The position numbers were made by a program, and so were the translations under genes. Positions 63,741 to 64,000 of a stretch of DNA of 64,000 bases are shown here, piece by piece (position 1 is the first letter of the stretch; each line of letters begins with the position of its first letter). The stretch comes from Paenibacillus sp. V4I3 (GTDB lineage Bacteria > Bacillota > Bacilli > Paenibacillales > NBRC-103111): NCBI RefSeq assembly GCF_030817215.1, contig NZ_JAUSZA010000001.1:4748501-4812500 (forward strand), in the 5' to 3' direction. The notes below the pieces were generated by a model. It worked only from the letters and a program-made list of their open reading frames with translations, searched no databases and was not told the DNA's origin.

Positions 63741-64000
63741 ATGAGCAACAGATACTGGTTTCGTTTGGCAATGATTTTGGTCCTGTCCCTAGGATTGACG
63801 GTCTGCGGTACTAATGCCAATGCTAAAGGCGGGAATCCGCAAGCAAATCCCCAAAATTCCAACACTAATCAAAAGGAGATAAAAAAGCTACCTACAGACA
63901 AGAACGCCATTCGTCCGTTTCATGTGAATGTTCCGGAAGCGGAACTTACTGAATTGCGCAGGCGCATAAACACGACAAAATGGCCTGATAAGGAAACGGT
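63741..64000 (+). CDS. Epoxide hydrolase N-terminal part, cut by window edge
   Basis: The frame is open to the last base. A signal peptide (LAMILVLSLGLTVCGTNANA; either lipoprotein with a non-standard LTVC box or ordinary cleavage after ANA), an Asn/Gln-rich linker, then IRPFHVNVPEAELTELRRRI and NTTKWPDKETV, the EHN segment that precedes the alpha/beta-hydrolase core of microsomal-type epoxide hydrolases. GGAGC is about 12 nt before the ATG. Secretion or surface anchoring is unusual for this family, which is mostly cytoplasmic. Confidence 0.8.
   Translation, partial: MSNRYWFRLAMILVLSLGLTVCGTNANAKGGNPQANPQNSNTNQKEIKKLPTDKNAIRPFHVNVPEAELTELRRRINTTKWPDKET

Noticed and set aside
1..64000. CRISPR array
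   Set aside because: No run of regularly spaced identical repeats; the repeats present are scattered single palindromes.

Overview
The window reads as a chromosome segment of a spore-forming, plant-polysaccharide-degrading Bacillota, most likely Paenibacillus or a close relative. The reasons are strong AGGAGG-type ribosome sites with frequent TTG starts, several carbohydrate ABC importers without a local ATPase gene, YesM/YesN-type two-component regulators, many AraC regulators, secreted GHL10/PL10/GH2/GH67 enzymes, and a dispersed intergenic palindromic repeat built around CTAACGG(A)AACGATAG. The genus is an inference from gene content; no rRNA is present.

Layout. 1-8.2 kb: an operon-like run with a heparinase II/III-type lyase (cut by the left edge), two sugar ABC permeases, a solute-binding lipoprotein, a YesM-type sensor kinase and a YesN-type response regulator. 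8.2-13.4 kb: a YceI protein behind twin palindromic operators, a frameshifted CypA-like cytochrome P450 facing a TetR gene, and a CapA-type lipoprotein. 13.6-17.6 kb: a lipoprotein, a DUF4157 protein with a putative HHI nuclease tail (polymorphic-toxin or injection-system effector architecture), an IS110 scar and a YvbH-like PH-domain protein. 17.9-19.4 kb: a deletion graveyard made of a lipoprotein signal peptide joined to an AraC remnant, and a glycosidase C-terminus butted against another AraC tail. 19.4-30.0 kb: an AraC regulator divergent from an LplB/LplC-type permease pair, binding protein, GH2 glycosidase and GH67 alpha-glucuronidase, which fits an aldouronate/xylan-oligomer uptake locus.

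30-36.5 kb: a NIF3 protein, a solitary deviant tRNA-Ala(GGC), an XRE/MmyB regulator next to an MDR oxidoreductase, a methyltransferase, and several broken genes including a collapsed NarL-type two-component pair. 36.7-42.9 kb: a membrane-bound AraC (YesS-like) regulator, binding protein and two permeases. 43-48 kb: small membrane and lipoprotein genes, a MOSC remnant, a PL10 pectate lyase, a VOC remnant, a 55-residue acidic protein and a DinB protein. 48.2-55.5 kb: a large secreted GHL10 protein, an SGNH hydrolase, a GNAT acetyltransferase and a second DinB protein.

56-60.6 kb holds the most unusual group: a GT2 glycosyltransferase plus three paralogous mini protein-kinase-like proteins. One of them is fused behind a DUF7948/SBBP-like and collagen-like head, two have lost the catalytic Asp, and a fourth copy survives as a fragment. 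60.8-64 kb is again decayed: UvrA-like, OYE-like and SufR/DeoR-like pseudogenes, an IS110 left end joined to a group II intron reverse-transcriptase scrap, an intact CBO0543 membrane protein, and the start of an epoxide hydrolase running off the right edge.

Overall, intact sugar-uptake and depolymerase modules, each with its own regulator, alternate with tracts of gene decay marked by IS110 scars and short repeats. All functional assignments rest on motif recognition by eye; no database search was run.
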